A stretch of DNA of 64,000 bases from Mastigocoleus sp. MO_188.B34 (GTDB taxonomy: Bacteria > Cyanobacteriota > Cyanobacteriia > Cyanobacteriales > Nostocaceae). How positions within the stretch are numbered: the first letter of the stretch is position 1; every line of letters starts with the position of its first letter. Shown piece by piece: positions 25,306 through 35,657 of the stretch. Location of the stretch: contig NZ_JASJDK010000002.1 of the NCBI RefSeq assembly GCF_030065675.1, forward strand, positions 62,001-126,000, in the 5' to 3' direction. The notes beneath the pieces were generated by a model. The model did no database searches. It was not told the origin of the DNA and saw only the letters and a list, made by a program, of their open reading frames with translations. A program made the translations under genes and the position numbers.

Positions 25306-26382
25306 AAATAAATTATCCCTTGACTATGAGATGCGAATTTAAGCAAAATTTTTGCTCGACAATTATTATCAAGCACTTTAAGCAAATATCTTAAAAGAGT
25401 TTTATTTCTTATTTTTATATCAGCAAAAATATAACTTATAAGACATTTTCTACTTAAAAAAATAAGCAAAAAGAAAAAGTTAAATATATTTGCTCGTACA
25501 AAAAGATAGAAATATAATTTATTGCCAGTTATAGTTTGTTTAGCATAAGTATTAATTGTAATGACAAATTATCAGCTTATTAATCAACTCTTTTCTTGAT
25601 GATGAGGTAAAGTCAATCATTCAAATACATAATTTAAAACTTAATTTAGATTGTATAAAAATAATGATCTATAAAAATAATAAACACATAATTTATAACA
25701 AACAATCACAAATGTTTACTTCAACAAAAAGACCTTTTAGAATCATTTAGTTCTGCGTTTGAATATAATCTTGTATTAAGCAGTAAAAATGCATTTACTA
25801 TTATATTATCTGTCTAAATCACTAAATTTTAAATTTATTTTTGTTTAGTATTTCTACAATAAAGCTCTTATGTGATAGTGATAAGAGAAGCTTAATGTAT
25901 GTCTATAAAAATATGTCAGCAATTTATGTCGGCTATTATTTAATAAAAATATATATTTAATAAAAATATAAAGAAATTCCCACAAAAAGAAATTCCCACA
26001 AAAATAATAAATAGTTCAGTGTAAATTAAATTAGATTAAAATTTCAACTAAAAATATTAGATGATATTTGATTATTCATAAAAATAATATTTATTTTGTA
26101 CTCTAATAATTTTTTATAATAAAATAATTTATGTGGTTCTATCGCTTAGAGTTTAGTTAATTAATATTTGGAATTTTTATTTAGGATTTTTGTAGGATTG
26201 GATATGTAATCACTACATAAATCAACCTTAGATGAAATTTTACTAACAGTAAAAATATTTACAAAACTTGCAAAGTTCTTGACACTTATCTTCTAAGTTT
26301 AAACCAATCCATTTTACACCTTATCTCAATTTATCAGAAGTTTTAATTCTAAAAATTTGTAATCTGACTTTCAAATAAAATA
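25306..26382. other. Long AT-rich intergenic region with small duplications
   Basis: About 1.1 kb of very AT-rich DNA between divergent genes. Two small tandem duplications sit side by side: ATTTAATAAAAATATA (about 25938 and 25955) and AAAGAAATTCCCACAA (about 25970 and 25986). There is no gene or RNA I can support. Confidence 0.55.
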
Positions 26383-27057
26383 ATGAGGATCCTAATTGTT
26401 GAAGATGACGATCGCATTTCTAGACCGTTAGCGGAAGACCTAAGAAATCAACACCATGTTGTTGATATTGCTCGAGATGGTGTTGAGGGTTGGGAATACT
26501 CACAAGCAGCTGAGTATGACCTAATCTTATTAGATTTAATGTTACCTAGATTAGACGGTATTAGCCTGTGCAAGAGGTTAAGAGACACTCAATCAAAAGT
26601 ACTGATTCTAATATTAACAGCCAAAGATACCACCACCGATAAAGTTGTTGGACTAGATGCTGGTGCTGATGATTATTTAATCAAACCATTTGAATTAGAA
26701 GAACTTGCAGCACGAATTAGAGCTTTATGTCGCAGAAGTCGAGAAATTCAACAACCGATTTTAAGTCACAATTATTTACAACTAAATCCGACTACCCATA
26801 GAGTTACTTATAAGAATAAAATTATTTCATTGACCCCCAAGGAATACTTAATACTAGAATATTTTTTACGTCATCCAGAGCAAGTTGTCACTCCATCCAT
26901 ACTTCTTGATAAACTTTGGGAACTTGATAAGTCATCTGGTGAAGGAACAATTAAAACTCATATTACTAACCTACGTAATAAAATCAAAGCAGCAGGGAAA
27001 ACTGATAATTTTATTGAAAATGTATATGGAGTGGGGTATCGTCTTAGTTCTGATTAA
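26383..27057 (+). CDS. Response regulator, OmpR/PhoB type
   Basis: A 224-residue two-component response regulator. The receiver domain (1 to about 118) has E7-D8-D9, phospho-acceptor D51 in L-L-D-L-M-L-P, the threonine in L-T-A-K-D and K-P-F-E near 101. A winged-helix effector domain (about 128-222) has L-T-P-K-E-Y-L-I-L-E-Y-F and ends G-V-G-Y-R-L. It is followed after 24 bases by its probable kinase. It resembles cyanobacterial metal/redox regulators of the ManR/RppA sort, but I cannot assign a signal. The long intergenic region upstream should hold the promoter. Confidence 0.92.
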   Translation: MRILIVEDDDRISRPLAEDLRNQHHVVDIARDGVEGWEYSQAAEYDLILLDLMLPRLDGISLCKRLRDTQSKVLILILTAKDTTTDKVVGLDAGADDYLIKPFELEELAARIRALCRRSREIQQPILSHNYLQLNPTTHRVTYKNKIISLTPKEYLILEYFLRHPEQVVTPSILLDKLWELDKSSGEGTIKTHITNLRNKIKAAGKTDNFIENVYGVGYRLSSD

Positions 27058-27081
27058 ATTATAAGTATTACTAACTAAGTT

Positions 27082-28347
27082 ATGTTTCAAAAGACTCGAT
27101 ATAAGCTGTTATTTTCTTACATAACTGTATTTACAATAATTTTAGGAATTTTTACTGTTACTGTAAGAATATTTTTTATCCAAAGTCTCAAACAAGAATT
27201 AATACAAAAACTAATAATTCTCAGCACAGATGAAGCTCATGATGCAAAACTAGAAGGAGGTCTAATTAAGATAAGAAGTGATTTTCCTACTGAAGAACTG
27301 ATTGCTCATAAGCAAACTTTGGAATGGTTCGATCTTCAAGGTAAACTTATTCAGCGACAAGGCAAATATGATTTAAATTTACCCTTTTCTCCTCAAAATA
27401 ATGTGAAATACTTTCAGCTTGAAGAAACTGAATTGATTACATTTACTTTATCCATGAGAGACATCAATAGTAGTCGTCATTTTGGTTATGTGAGAGTAAG
27501 TCAATCATTAGAAGATTTCAAGCAAACCGTACAAAAATTAGACTTGGGATTAGCAGGTGGAATTGTTATTGCTGTAATTTTTAGCAGTATTGGAGGGATG
27601 TTTCTGACTCATCAATCCATGCGACCAATAGAGAAAAGTTTTCAACGTTTAAAACAGTTTACTGCTGATGCTTCCCATGAGCTTCGCAGTCCTTTAATGG
27701 CTATTAAAAGTAATGCAGCAGTTGCGCTGAAATATCCAGAAGCGATGCGTCCAAAAGATATCGAAAAATTTGAAGCGATCGCTAGTGCTGTCAGTCAGAT
27801 GACTGATCTGACTGAAGATTTACTTTTTTTAGCTCGTAGCGATACTTATGACGGAAGCACAAAAAACGAAAATCTTGCCCGCAATGAATGGGATAAGTTT
27901 GATTTGGGGATTACTTTAGCTGAATTGCTGCAGTTATATCAACCTCAAGCACTGGATAGAAAAATTCATCTCAAAACACGATTAAATAATAATCTTTATC
28001 TTTTAGGTAATGTTTCCCAAGTGAGGAGAGTTTTTCGGAATTTGATTGATAATGCACTTCATTACACTCCTTCAGGAGGGAAAATAGAAGTAAGAACTAG
28101 CATTATTAAAACAAATTTGGGAGTCGAAGTAGAGGACACAGGTATAGGAATTGCACCAGAGGATCTTGAACGGGTATTCGACCGATTTTGGCGAGCAAAT
28201 CAATCCCGTTCCTATCGAGATAATGGTTCTGGACTAGGATTAGCCATTTCGAAAGCTATAGTTGAAAATCATGGTGGTTCAATTACTGTTACTAGCAAAT
28301 TGGGTATTGGTAGCTGCTTTTCTGTACGACTACCGTTATTAAGTTGA
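27082..28347 (+). CDS. Sensor histidine kinase
   Basis: A 421-residue membrane histidine kinase. Two transmembrane helices (about 10-34 and 155-176) flank a sensor loop of about 120 residues with no recognised domain, probably periplasmic. The dimerisation and phospho-acceptor region has A-D-A-S-H-E-L-R-S-P-L with H199. The ATP-binding domain has the N box R-N-L-I-D-N-A-L-H-Y-T-P, the G1 box V-E-D-T-G-I-G-I-A, the F box F-D-R-F-W-R and the G2 box G-S-G-L-G-L-A-I-S. All catalytic boxes are intact. It pairs with the regulator 24 bases upstream. The signal is unknown. Confidence 0.93.
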   Translation: MFQKTRYKLLFSYITVFTIILGIFTVTVRIFFIQSLKQELIQKLIILSTDEAHDAKLEGGLIKIRSDFPTEELIAHKQTLEWFDLQGKLIQRQGKYDLNLPFSPQNNVKYFQLEETELITFTLSMRDINSSRHFGYVRVSQSLEDFKQTVQKLDLGLAGGIVIAVIFSSIGGMFLTHQSMRPIEKSFQRLKQFTADASHELRSPLMAIKSNAAVALKYPEAMRPKDIEKFEAIASAVSQMTDLTEDLLFLARSDTYDGSTKNENLARNEWDKFDLGITLAELLQLYQPQALDRKIHLKTRLNNNLYLLGNVSQVRRVFRNLIDNALHYTPSGGKIEVRTSIIKTNLGVEVEDTGIGIAPEDLERVFDRFWRANQSRSYRDNGSGLGLAISKAIVENHGGSITVTSKLGIGSCFSVRLPLLS

Positions 28348-28520
28348 AACTGTGAAAATTATAAGATCTAACCTCAAAAATTAAATTTACAAAATTAAAA
28401 AGTTCGGACAATTATTAAGTATTTTACTAATAATTTCCCGATTTATTCTCATAAAAAAATAACTTTTTTGATTGATTCAAGTAATATTTGTACATCTAAA
28501 ATCTATTTATCTGGGAGATA

Positions 28521-28922
28521 ATGAAAATTTCTGATATTTTGATATTACGTAATAGAAAGGAGATTAATTTTCTCATTGATTATTATTTTTTGTATGAATT
28601 ACCAGCATTTATAAAACTTGAGATTGATTTTGACTGTGAATATACATTAGTACAACCAATGGATACTGTGCTGATGGTGGCAAACGATCCATATCCACTT
28701 GTTGAATATTTTGGTAGTGAAAAGGTTATGTTTGAGCAAATTCTTCAGCCTCTAACTCTTGTAAAACAGCTTTCATCTAAAAGAGATGAGTTTAAACAAG
28801 CATTACTCACAGCAAATCCGGGAAATGCTGTAATTGCAATTGAATACTGGAAAAATAGTAAAACTTGTATGTTACAAGATCCAATTTTGCTTGAAAGCCC
28901 ACAAAATTGGCGTTGCTGCTAG
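28521..28922 (+). CDS. Uncharacterised protein after the two-component genes
   Basis: A 133-residue protein I do not recognise. It has no signal peptide or membrane helix. It is mixed alpha/beta with several aromatic stretches (I-D-Y-Y-F-L-Y-E-L) and ends in W-R-C-C. GGGAGA lies just upstream of the ATG. It is on the same strand as the kinase gene, 173 bases further on, so it may or may not share regulation. Codon usage looks like its neighbours and the frame is uninterrupted, which supports a real gene. No function is proposed. Confidence 0.6.
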   Translation: MKISDILILRNRKEINFLIDYYFLYELPAFIKLEIDFDCEYTLVQPMDTVLMVANDPYPLVEYFGSEKVMFEQILQPLTLVKQLSSKRDEFKQALLTANPGNAVIAIEYWKNSKTCMLQDPILLESPQNWRCC

Positions 28923-29106
28923 CATATAAATGATAATCATTAGACTCTATTAAAGAACATATTTATTTTCTTTCTAAGATTTATGCTAATATTTTTCTAA
29001 GAGTATTTTGTCTGAGATATTAGAATCTGAACTTGACTTACTAAAATTTGTAGATGCGATTCCTGGTGAGTGAAACTAATTGTTATAGATGAAATAAATT
29101 AATAAA

Positions 29107-30693
29107 CTAAGCCATTTTTAGTACTTTTCTCAATAATGTTTGGTCTTCTAATTTTGCTTTAAAGCGACCATTTTCAATATCTCGGATCCAACTTTGGCTT
29201 TTACCTGTCAGTTTAGCTAATTCTCTTTGGGAAAGATTCATCTTTTTGCGTGCTTGAGAAATTTGTTCTCCTAAAAGCCCTCCTACTATTTTTACTTTTC
29301 TTCTCATCCTTGAACCTTGCTTTTTCTTATTCACTTCACTCTGGTATTGTTGCCACTGTGGCGGAAAATCAAAGGATAAAATTCGACCGTTCATTAACAT
29401 ATTCCACTTTCCACGAGGACTGACATCTGTAAGACTGCTTTGACTTCCTCCGTCTTCGATCCAAAATTCTATCGCTTCATCTGGATCTTCAGGAATATTA
29501 ACCAATTTTGCCCATAAAGGTTGAATTTCTGCTGGATAAGTTACCGGATCGAACACTGGTTTGATGCCATAGTGGTTAAGTATTTCTAAATCGTTTTCAT
29601 AAGTTCGTAGTAGCCGCTTACGTTCATCCCTTTGAGTACAAGCAAGGGCAAGTTTTTTCTCCCCATAAGCAATGCGCATCAAAGTTGGTACAGTAATTCG
29701 CTGCTCCCTACCAACTTTGCTTTTAAATAATAACCACAGCATCATTCTAACTGCACCTTCATGCTGTTGCCAATAACTCATTACAGTAGTTAATAGAGAT
29801 TTTGGCAAACTACCGTATTGGTAAAATGCTTTTCTTTCTTTGCAGGCTTGTTTGTTTAAAAAGTATTTTGCCCAGATACCTGCTCTGATTTTAAATGTTA
29901 AGCCTACAAGATGTTTGCAACCAAGTTCATCTTCTTGCAAACTATGATAGGTTTTTGTTAAATGCCATAAACGACTTTCGGGAATTGAGAATCCTTTAAT
30001 CCTCCCTTGTTGTGGCCAATTAATTTTAGTTGTTAGGGAACAAGCTTGATGAATAATATTTTTGATTAAGTTCAACTTAGAGAGCTTGGTCAGGTCTTTT
30101 CGTTTTTCTAATCCTAAATAGTTTTCTATCTGGCGGTCATCGATTGTAAATTCTTGCTCCCACGGTCTTTCTTGGGCTGTTGCATGGGCTGCAAAAATTA
30201 ATAGAATACAGGCTGCTTTAATATCAATAGCTGCGATTGTGTCTAAGTCTTTGATTTTTGTTTCATTATCAGGAGCATCAGTTATGTAAAAAGCGATTTC
30301 TCCTCTTCCTTGCTTAACTGGTCGACGATAACATAAGTTATCTTCTCCATCTTTTTCCCAAGGCAATGATGCTCTCTGGGATAAAATGTTGCAAGCTTCC
30401 CAAATTACAATTGCTGAAGCGAAAGGATTAGTTTCCTGATTCGCAAACAGATATGGACTAGTAGGCTCTGTGTAGTTAACTTTACATCTTCCTCTTTTTG
30501 CCTGTAAAGGAATAGGTGAACTCGTTGGACATACGCTTACACAATGGGGTTCTGAATAATAACCCTCACAGTTATTACAAAGTAAAGGATCGATCCAATA
30601 TCCATCTCCTTCAACTTTGATTGCACCTGTAGGACACTGAAGAAGGCAGATGTTACATCCAACACAACTCTTGTTAGGAATGGTATAAGGCAT
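29107..30693 (-). CDS. cnfR: CnfR/PatB, ferredoxin-HTH activator of nif genes
   Basis: A 528-residue regulator combining a bacterial-type 2[4Fe-4S] ferredoxin domain with a C-terminal Cro/C1-type helix-turn-helix. The cluster ligands are visible: C10-x2-C13-x2-C16-x3-C20, then C39, C42, C51 and C55. The HTH (about 470-525) reads N-L-S-Q-R-E-L-A-K-L-T-G-K-S-Q-S-W-I. The roughly 400-residue middle is family-specific. This architecture defines CnfR, called PatB in Nostoc, needed to express nitrogenase genes under low oxygen; the clusters probably sense oxygen. It is divergent from fdxB and the cox genes, which fits that role. Confidence 0.92.
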   Translation of the reverse strand: MPYTIPNKSCVGCNICLLQCPTGAIKVEGDGYWIDPLLCNNCEGYYSEPHCVSVCPTSSPIPLQAKRGRCKVNYTEPTSPYLFANQETNPFASAIVIWEACNILSQRASLPWEKDGEDNLCYRRPVKQGRGEIAFYITDAPDNETKIKDLDTIAAIDIKAACILLIFAAHATAQERPWEQEFTIDDRQIENYLGLEKRKDLTKLSKLNLIKNIIHQACSLTTKINWPQQGRIKGFSIPESRLWHLTKTYHSLQEDELGCKHLVGLTFKIRAGIWAKYFLNKQACKERKAFYQYGSLPKSLLTTVMSYWQQHEGAVRMMLWLLFKSKVGREQRITVPTLMRIAYGEKKLALACTQRDERKRLLRTYENDLEILNHYGIKPVFDPVTYPAEIQPLWAKLVNIPEDPDEAIEFWIEDGGSQSSLTDVSPRGKWNMLMNGRILSFDFPPQWQQYQSEVNKKKQGSRMRRKVKIVGGLLGEQISQARKKMNLSQRELAKLTGKSQSWIRDIENGRFKAKLEDQTLLRKVLKMA

Positions 30694-31683
30694 AAGGCTG
30701 AAGTTTTTCCTACTCTACTCGCTGAGATGTCGGACTCAAGTACCACTTGGATGTGTCCTGTTACTTTACTACACACCACCACATTTTTGTCGGCAACAGA
30801 AAGTATTTTCTTGTTTCGACAAATACATTAATATATCTATTTGCGGACGTTGCATCCAATCAACTCTTTATCAAAAATTTAAACTTGAGCCTGATTTAAA
30901 TTTTGCTTTTTTATAAGATTTCATAAACATTTAGATAAGTTTGTTCGCAATGAGCTTATAAATCTTTTTTGGATTACTTTTTAAGACCGACTCTCATTGC
31001 ATCTAATTATTGGGGTAAAGCCCTTACATAAACTGTTATTCATTAACATCGAATAATTAAAAAATTCAAGTTTATTAAATATTTGAAATAAATTTTGTTT
31101 ATATAAATTATTTTTTTGTTATCTAAGTTAATGATTTTGTTTTCTAAATTAATTTTTATGATTTCATAAATATAAAGATAATATAATAATTTTTATGGGC
31201 GGGGAATTTATTAAAACCTATTTTTGTTATGTAAAAACATATAGACCAAATAAAAAAGTTAAGTATATTAAATAACGCAATGCAAACTTGTTAGTCTATA
31301 ACTTAAAGATAATATTTTATTAACGATAAAATATGTTTTGATTTAACCAGTAATACCTTCAATTGATAACTAGCAAATTAAATCTGGATAGTTATCTATT
31401 TGCTTTGTAAATTATCTACCAAATGTTGAAACTTTAAAGAAATCAAGTACTTGTAAAAATCAAGTTATAGCAAGTGTTGACCTTTAACAAAGTTTTTCTT
31501 ATTATTCATTAATAGAAAATATTTGCATTAGTTCTTTGTAAGAGATTTTTATGTTTTGAGATATTAATAAAAATGCAACTTTATGTAGAAGATAAAATGA
31601 TTTATTTTTATCACTTTCAATAAAGACTATTAAGTTAGAATGAATTTAAATAAATCACTATGCATTCATTAGAAGGTTGAATC
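30694..31683. other. Divergent control region between cnfR and fdxB
   Basis: About 1 kb of very AT-rich DNA between two divergent nitrogen-fixation genes, so it must hold both promoters. I looked for the NtcA pattern GTA-N8-TAC and found no convincing case. No coding sequence was seen. Confidence 0.5.
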
Positions 31684-31977
31684 ATGTCAGCAGTAACAGG
31701 ACTAACATTTGGTGGTAAAACTTGGACGCCAGAATTTGCGCAAGCAATTGATAAAGATAAATGTATTGGTTGTGGCAGATGTTATAAAGTATGTGGATAT
31801 AATGTGCTGACATTAAAAGCATTAGATGAAGATGGTGAATTTGTTGATGATGAAGATGATGATGAAATTGAAAGAAAAGTAATGGTGATTGCGAATCAGG
31901 ATAATTGCATTGGCTGTAAAGCTTGTTCTAGAATTTGTCCTAAGAATTGTTATACCCATGCAGCTTTAAATAATTAG
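31684..31977 (+). CDS. fdxB: Nif-type ferredoxin III
   Basis: A 97-residue small acidic 2[4Fe-4S] ferredoxin of the nif-associated ferredoxin III type. Cluster motif one is [11 protein letters not shown] (about 26-36) and motif two is [12 protein letters not shown] (about 77-88), separated by a highly acidic loop ([13 protein letters not shown]). The N-terminus [15 protein letters not shown] matches this subfamily. It probably passes electrons to nitrogenase or its assembly machinery. GAAGG precedes the ATG. It lies between cnfR and the cox operon and is probably activated by CnfR. Confidence 0.92.
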   Translation: MSAVTGLTFGGKTWTPEFAQAIDKDKCIGCGRCYKVCGYNVLTLKALDEDGEFVDDEDDDEIERKVMVIANQDNCIGCKACSRICPKNCYTHAALNN

Positions 31978-32748
31978 GAAACTCCAAGAAGGTAACTTAT
32001 CCCAAATTAATTTATTTGCGATATAGCTTGTCAATAATTACAATGGGATATTTTGATTTACTGTTTCCTTAGTACTGTTGTAATTAATCTGTGGCTGCTT
32101 AGGGTTGTTATTTATTTAATGAGGCGTTTCCATTAAATTTATTGGAGTTTATTGGAGCGCCTACATTTATAAATAGAGGAGAATAAACATATTTTTCTAA
32201 TATAAAAGTTTATGGCAAACATTTATATAATATATAAGAATAATATTTTAATTTTGATGTTGTACAAATTATAGGAACAGTTTACAGGTGATTATATGAA
32301 TACTATTTGTATTTGTATTTACTTCATATAAAGATTGTAAAATATGAATAAATAATACAGAAAAATCAGAATATTTTAAGTGCTACTTGCCTAGGTTTAA
32401 TTATATAGGTGAGTAGTTATTTTTATATAAAAAACTTAAATAATCAATACTTTTACAAGCAATTGTTTAATAAATATTAGGATTTAAAAGTAAAATACAA
32501 TCACACTTTAATATGTCAATAGGACAGTTAGTCGTATTAAATCGGAAATAATTTATGGATTTTTTGCTCGAGCTAACTTCCTAGGACAAAAATAATTCTG
32601 TCTATTGAGTCTGGCATCTGACAAAATTATTTTTGGCTTTTTGTTAACGGGGATACATATCAGTAATATCTCCAAAAACAACTTCAATTTAAAATTCCCG
32701 AACACTCAATACTCAACACTTGGCTCATATTGAAACTAGCAGGTATTT
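31978..32748. other. Leader region of the cox operon
   Basis: AT-rich DNA between fdxB and coxB. A hairpin at 32122-32162 (AGGCG with CGCCT, extended by TCCA with TGGA) could end the fdxB transcript. The cox promoter is expected between about 32200 and 32740 but cannot be placed. There is no gene. Confidence 0.5.
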
Positions 32749-33723
32749 ATGCTACAAATTCCTGTTTCACTCCTAACTTTAGTGGCTGGAATTACAGTCA
32801 CTCTTTTCAGTATTTGGGTTGGTCAACACCACTCTTTACTTCCGGTGCAAGCATCCGAGCAAGCACCTTTAGTAGATAATTTTTTCAATATTATGGTTGC
32901 GATCGCTACTGCTTTATTTTTAGTAGTAGAAGGAACAATTATAATTTTTTTGGTGAAATTTCGTCACCGTCGCGGAGATGATGCAGATGGAGTTCCCATC
33001 GAAGGAAGCTTTGCTTTAGAGGTTTTTTGGACAGCAATTCCAACAATTATTGTTATCTGTTTGGGTATATATAGTGTCGATGTATATACCCAAATGGGAG
33101 GAATTAAACCGCGTAATAGCGAACAAATTGCTGGAAACTTAAACAAATCTAGTACTGCAATTGCTGCAACTTTAAATGATGAGGGTGGAGATAGCTTACA
33201 AGCAAAAACACTCAAAAGTCCCATCATTGGAATTACAGGAGAAAACAGCAAAAAACCAGATCTAGTGGTTGATGTGACAGGAATGCAATTTGCTTGGATA
33301 TTTAACTATCCCGAAAGCGGAATTACCTCTGGAGAACTCCATGTTCCTGTTGGTACAAAGGTTAAACTGAATATTGCAGCTACAGATGTAATTCATTCAT
33401 TTTGGGTTCCACAGTTTCGTCTCAAACAAGATGCAATTCCTGGTATTCCCACTACATTAGGATTTACTGCAACCAAAACTGGTACCTATCCAATTGTTTG
33501 TACCGAACTGTGTGGTGGTTATCACGGTTCGATGCGATCGCAAGTCGTCGTTCATTCCCCCGAAAGCTTTGAAAATTGGTTGTTAGCTAACGCTACCAAT
33601 ACTGATAAAGTAACCGATACCATAGCATTAAGCCCTGAAGAGATTCTCACTCCATATGCCCGCAAACTGGGAGTTAATGCTAATACTTTGGCTGCTATTC
33701 ATCAACAGGACTATTCCAATTAA
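32749..33723 (+). CDS. coxB: Cytochrome c oxidase subunit II
   Basis: A 324-residue subunit II of an aa3-type terminal oxidase. Two membrane helices (about 45-70 and 93-112) precede a cupredoxin domain. The CuA site is intact: H216, then C251-x3-C255-x3-H259-x2-M262 in C-T-E-L-C-G-G-Y-H-G-S-M. The aromatic electron-entry segment reads M-Q-F-A-W-I-F-N-Y-P. An unusual insert of about 50 low-complexity residues (about 118-168) separates the second helix from the cupredoxin fold. It is the first gene of coxBAC. Position next to cnfR and fdxB suggests the heterocyst oxidase Cox2. Confidence 0.95.
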   Translation: MLQIPVSLLTLVAGITVTLFSIWVGQHHSLLPVQASEQAPLVDNFFNIMVAIATALFLVVEGTIIIFLVKFRHRRGDDADGVPIEGSFALEVFWTAIPTIIVICLGIYSVDVYTQMGGIKPRNSEQIAGNLNKSSTAIAATLNDEGGDSLQAKTLKSPIIGITGENSKKPDLVVDVTGMQFAWIFNYPESGITSGELHVPVGTKVKLNIAATDVIHSFWVPQFRLKQDAIPGIPTTLGFTATKTGTYPIVCTELCGGYHGSMRSQVVVHSPESFENWLLANATNTDKVTDTIALSPEEILTPYARKLGVNANTLAAIHQQDYSN

Positions 33724-33787
33724 CTCCTTGTAATAACTCCTTGTAATTCATTGTCTATAGCAGGGAGTGAAATCGCAAATATAACTT

Positions 33788-35461
33788 ATGACACAGACAC
33801 AATTACAGTCGCCTGAACTTCCTGTTAATCATGGCGCTCACCCTGAAAAGTGGGAGTGGTACCACTACTTTACCTTTAATATTGACCACAAGGTGATTGG
33901 TATTCAATATCTGGTAACGGCATTTATATTTTATTTGATTGGCGGGCTGATGGCTGTTGCTATGCGCGCTGAACTTGCGACACCAGACCCGGATATTGTC
34001 GACCCTAATCTGTATAATGCTTTGATGACCAACCATGGGACAATTATGATTTTCCTGTGGATTGTGCCGAGTGCAATTGGTGGTTTTGGTAACTATTTAG
34101 TACCACTGATGGTTGGGGCTAGAGATATGGCATTTCCCAAACTAAATGCTATTGCATTTTGGTTGAATCCCCCTGCTGCGGCATTATTAGCTGCCAGTTT
34201 TTATTTTGGTGGTGGTTCTCAATCAGGTTGGACAGCCTATCCACCCCTCAGTTTAGTTACTGCCCCAACTGCCCAAACATTGTGGATTTTAGCAATTGTT
34301 TTGGTCGGAACTTCTTCAATTTTGGGTGCCTTAAATTTTGTGGTCACCATCTGGAAATTGAAAGTTCCCAGCATGAAGTGGGATCAATTACCCCTATTTT
34401 GTTGGGCGATTTTGGCAACTTCTGTTTTAGCATTACTTTCTACACCTGTATTAGCAGCGGGTTTAGTTTTGCTCCTGTTTGACCTTAACTTTGGTACTTC
34501 CTTCTTTAAACCTGATGGTGGTGGTAATGTAGTCCTTTATCAACATTTATTCTGGTTTTATTCTCATCCGGCAGTATATTTGATGATTCTGCCAATTTTC
34601 GGAATTATGTCGGAAGTTGTTCCCGTCCACGCCCGCAAATCAATTTTTGGTTATAAAGCGATCGCTTACTCTAGCGTAGCAATTTGCGTAGTTGGTTTAT
34701 TCGTCTGGGTACACCACATGTTTACAAGTGGTACTCCTGGATGGATGCGGATGTTCTTTACCATTTCCACTTTAATTGTTGCAGTTCCCACAGGGGTAAA
34801 GATTTTCGGGTGGGTTGCAACCTTGTGGGGGGGCAAAATTCGCTTCACTAGTGCAATGCTATTTGCCCTCGGCTTACTATCCATGTTTGTTTTGGGTGGT
34901 TTAAGTGGCGTCACCATGGGTACTGCACCTTTTGATGTTCATGTCCATGACACCTATTATGTAGTTGCTCACTTCCACTTCGTTCTATTTGGCGGTTCCG
35001 TATTTGGGATTTATGCTGGAATTTACCACTGGTTTCCTAAAATCACCGGTAGGTTTTTAAATGAAACTTTGGGTAGAATTCACTTTGTTCTTACCTTTAT
35101 TGGAACTCTTGCAACATTCTTGCCAATGCACGAATTGGGTTTGCAAGGAATGCCCCGTCGGGTAGCAATGTATGACCCACAATTCATAGCTTTGAACCAA
35201 ATTTGTACTATCGGTGCTTTCATTTTAGGAGCATCAGTGATTCCCTTCTTTCTTAATGTTCTTTGGAGTTGGGGATTTGGACGTAAAGCCGGAGATAATC
35301 CTTGGAATGCTCTTTCTTTAGAATGGACAACCTCTTCACCTCCTGCAATTGAAAACTGGGATACTCTACCTGTGGTTACCCACGGACCCTATGAATATGG
35401 CTTCAATGAAGAGGACGATAATTCTGTGCGATCGGGCACTAAAGTCGAGCCAAGTATTTGA
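33788..35461 (+). CDS. coxA: Cytochrome c oxidase subunit I, A2-type
   Basis: A 557-residue catalytic subunit with 12 membrane helices that reduces oxygen to water and pumps protons. Haem and copper ligands are visible: H83 in T-N-H-G-T, H260 and the cross-linked Y264 in Y-S-H-P-A-V-Y, H309-H310, and the late histidines in V-H-D-T-Y-Y-V-V-A-H-F-H. The K-channel lysine is at P-T-G-V-K (338). The helix-VI glutamate of H-P-E-V-Y is replaced: the sequence reads Y258-S259-H-P-A, the Y-S pair of A2-type oxidases. It is co-transcribed with coxB (64 bases) and coxC, and is probably the heterocyst Cox2 enzyme that consumes oxygen. Confidence 0.96.
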   Translation: MTQTQLQSPELPVNHGAHPEKWEWYHYFTFNIDHKVIGIQYLVTAFIFYLIGGLMAVAMRAELATPDPDIVDPNLYNALMTNHGTIMIFLWIVPSAIGGFGNYLVPLMVGARDMAFPKLNAIAFWLNPPAAALLAASFYFGGGSQSGWTAYPPLSLVTAPTAQTLWILAIVLVGTSSILGALNFVVTIWKLKVPSMKWDQLPLFCWAILATSVLALLSTPVLAAGLVLLLFDLNFGTSFFKPDGGGNVVLYQHLFWFYSHPAVYLMILPIFGIMSEVVPVHARKSIFGYKAIAYSSVAICVVGLFVWVHHMFTSGTPGWMRMFFTISTLIVAVPTGVKIFGWVATLWGGKIRFTSAMLFALGLLSMFVLGGLSGVTMGTAPFDVHVHDTYYVVAHFHFVLFGGSVFGIYAGIYHWFPKITGRFLNETLGRIHFVLTFIGTLATFLPMHELGLQGMPRRVAMYDPQFIALNQICTIGAFILGASVIPFFLNVLWSWGFGRKAGDNPWNALSLEWTTSSPPAIENWDTLPVVTHGPYEYGFNEEDDNSVRSGTKVEPSI

Positions 35462-35657
35462 AGAAATATGCGAATGTAATTTTTATTCGCAAATCCAATT
35501 CACAAACTCAAAAGCAGTAACAGAATTTTCCAGGTTCTATACAAAAGTTTCTGGGAGGCTCTGCCTCCCGAGGCTACATTCCTTACTAGAGAGAAAAAAA
35601 TAATAAAGTAGACACCATTTACCGACCAGTAATACAACCCAAATACCATCAACTGAT

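Noticed and set aside
30694-31683. NtcA binding site (GTA-N8-TAC) between cnfR and fdxB
   Set aside because: I searched by eye and found no match with a suitably placed -10 box.
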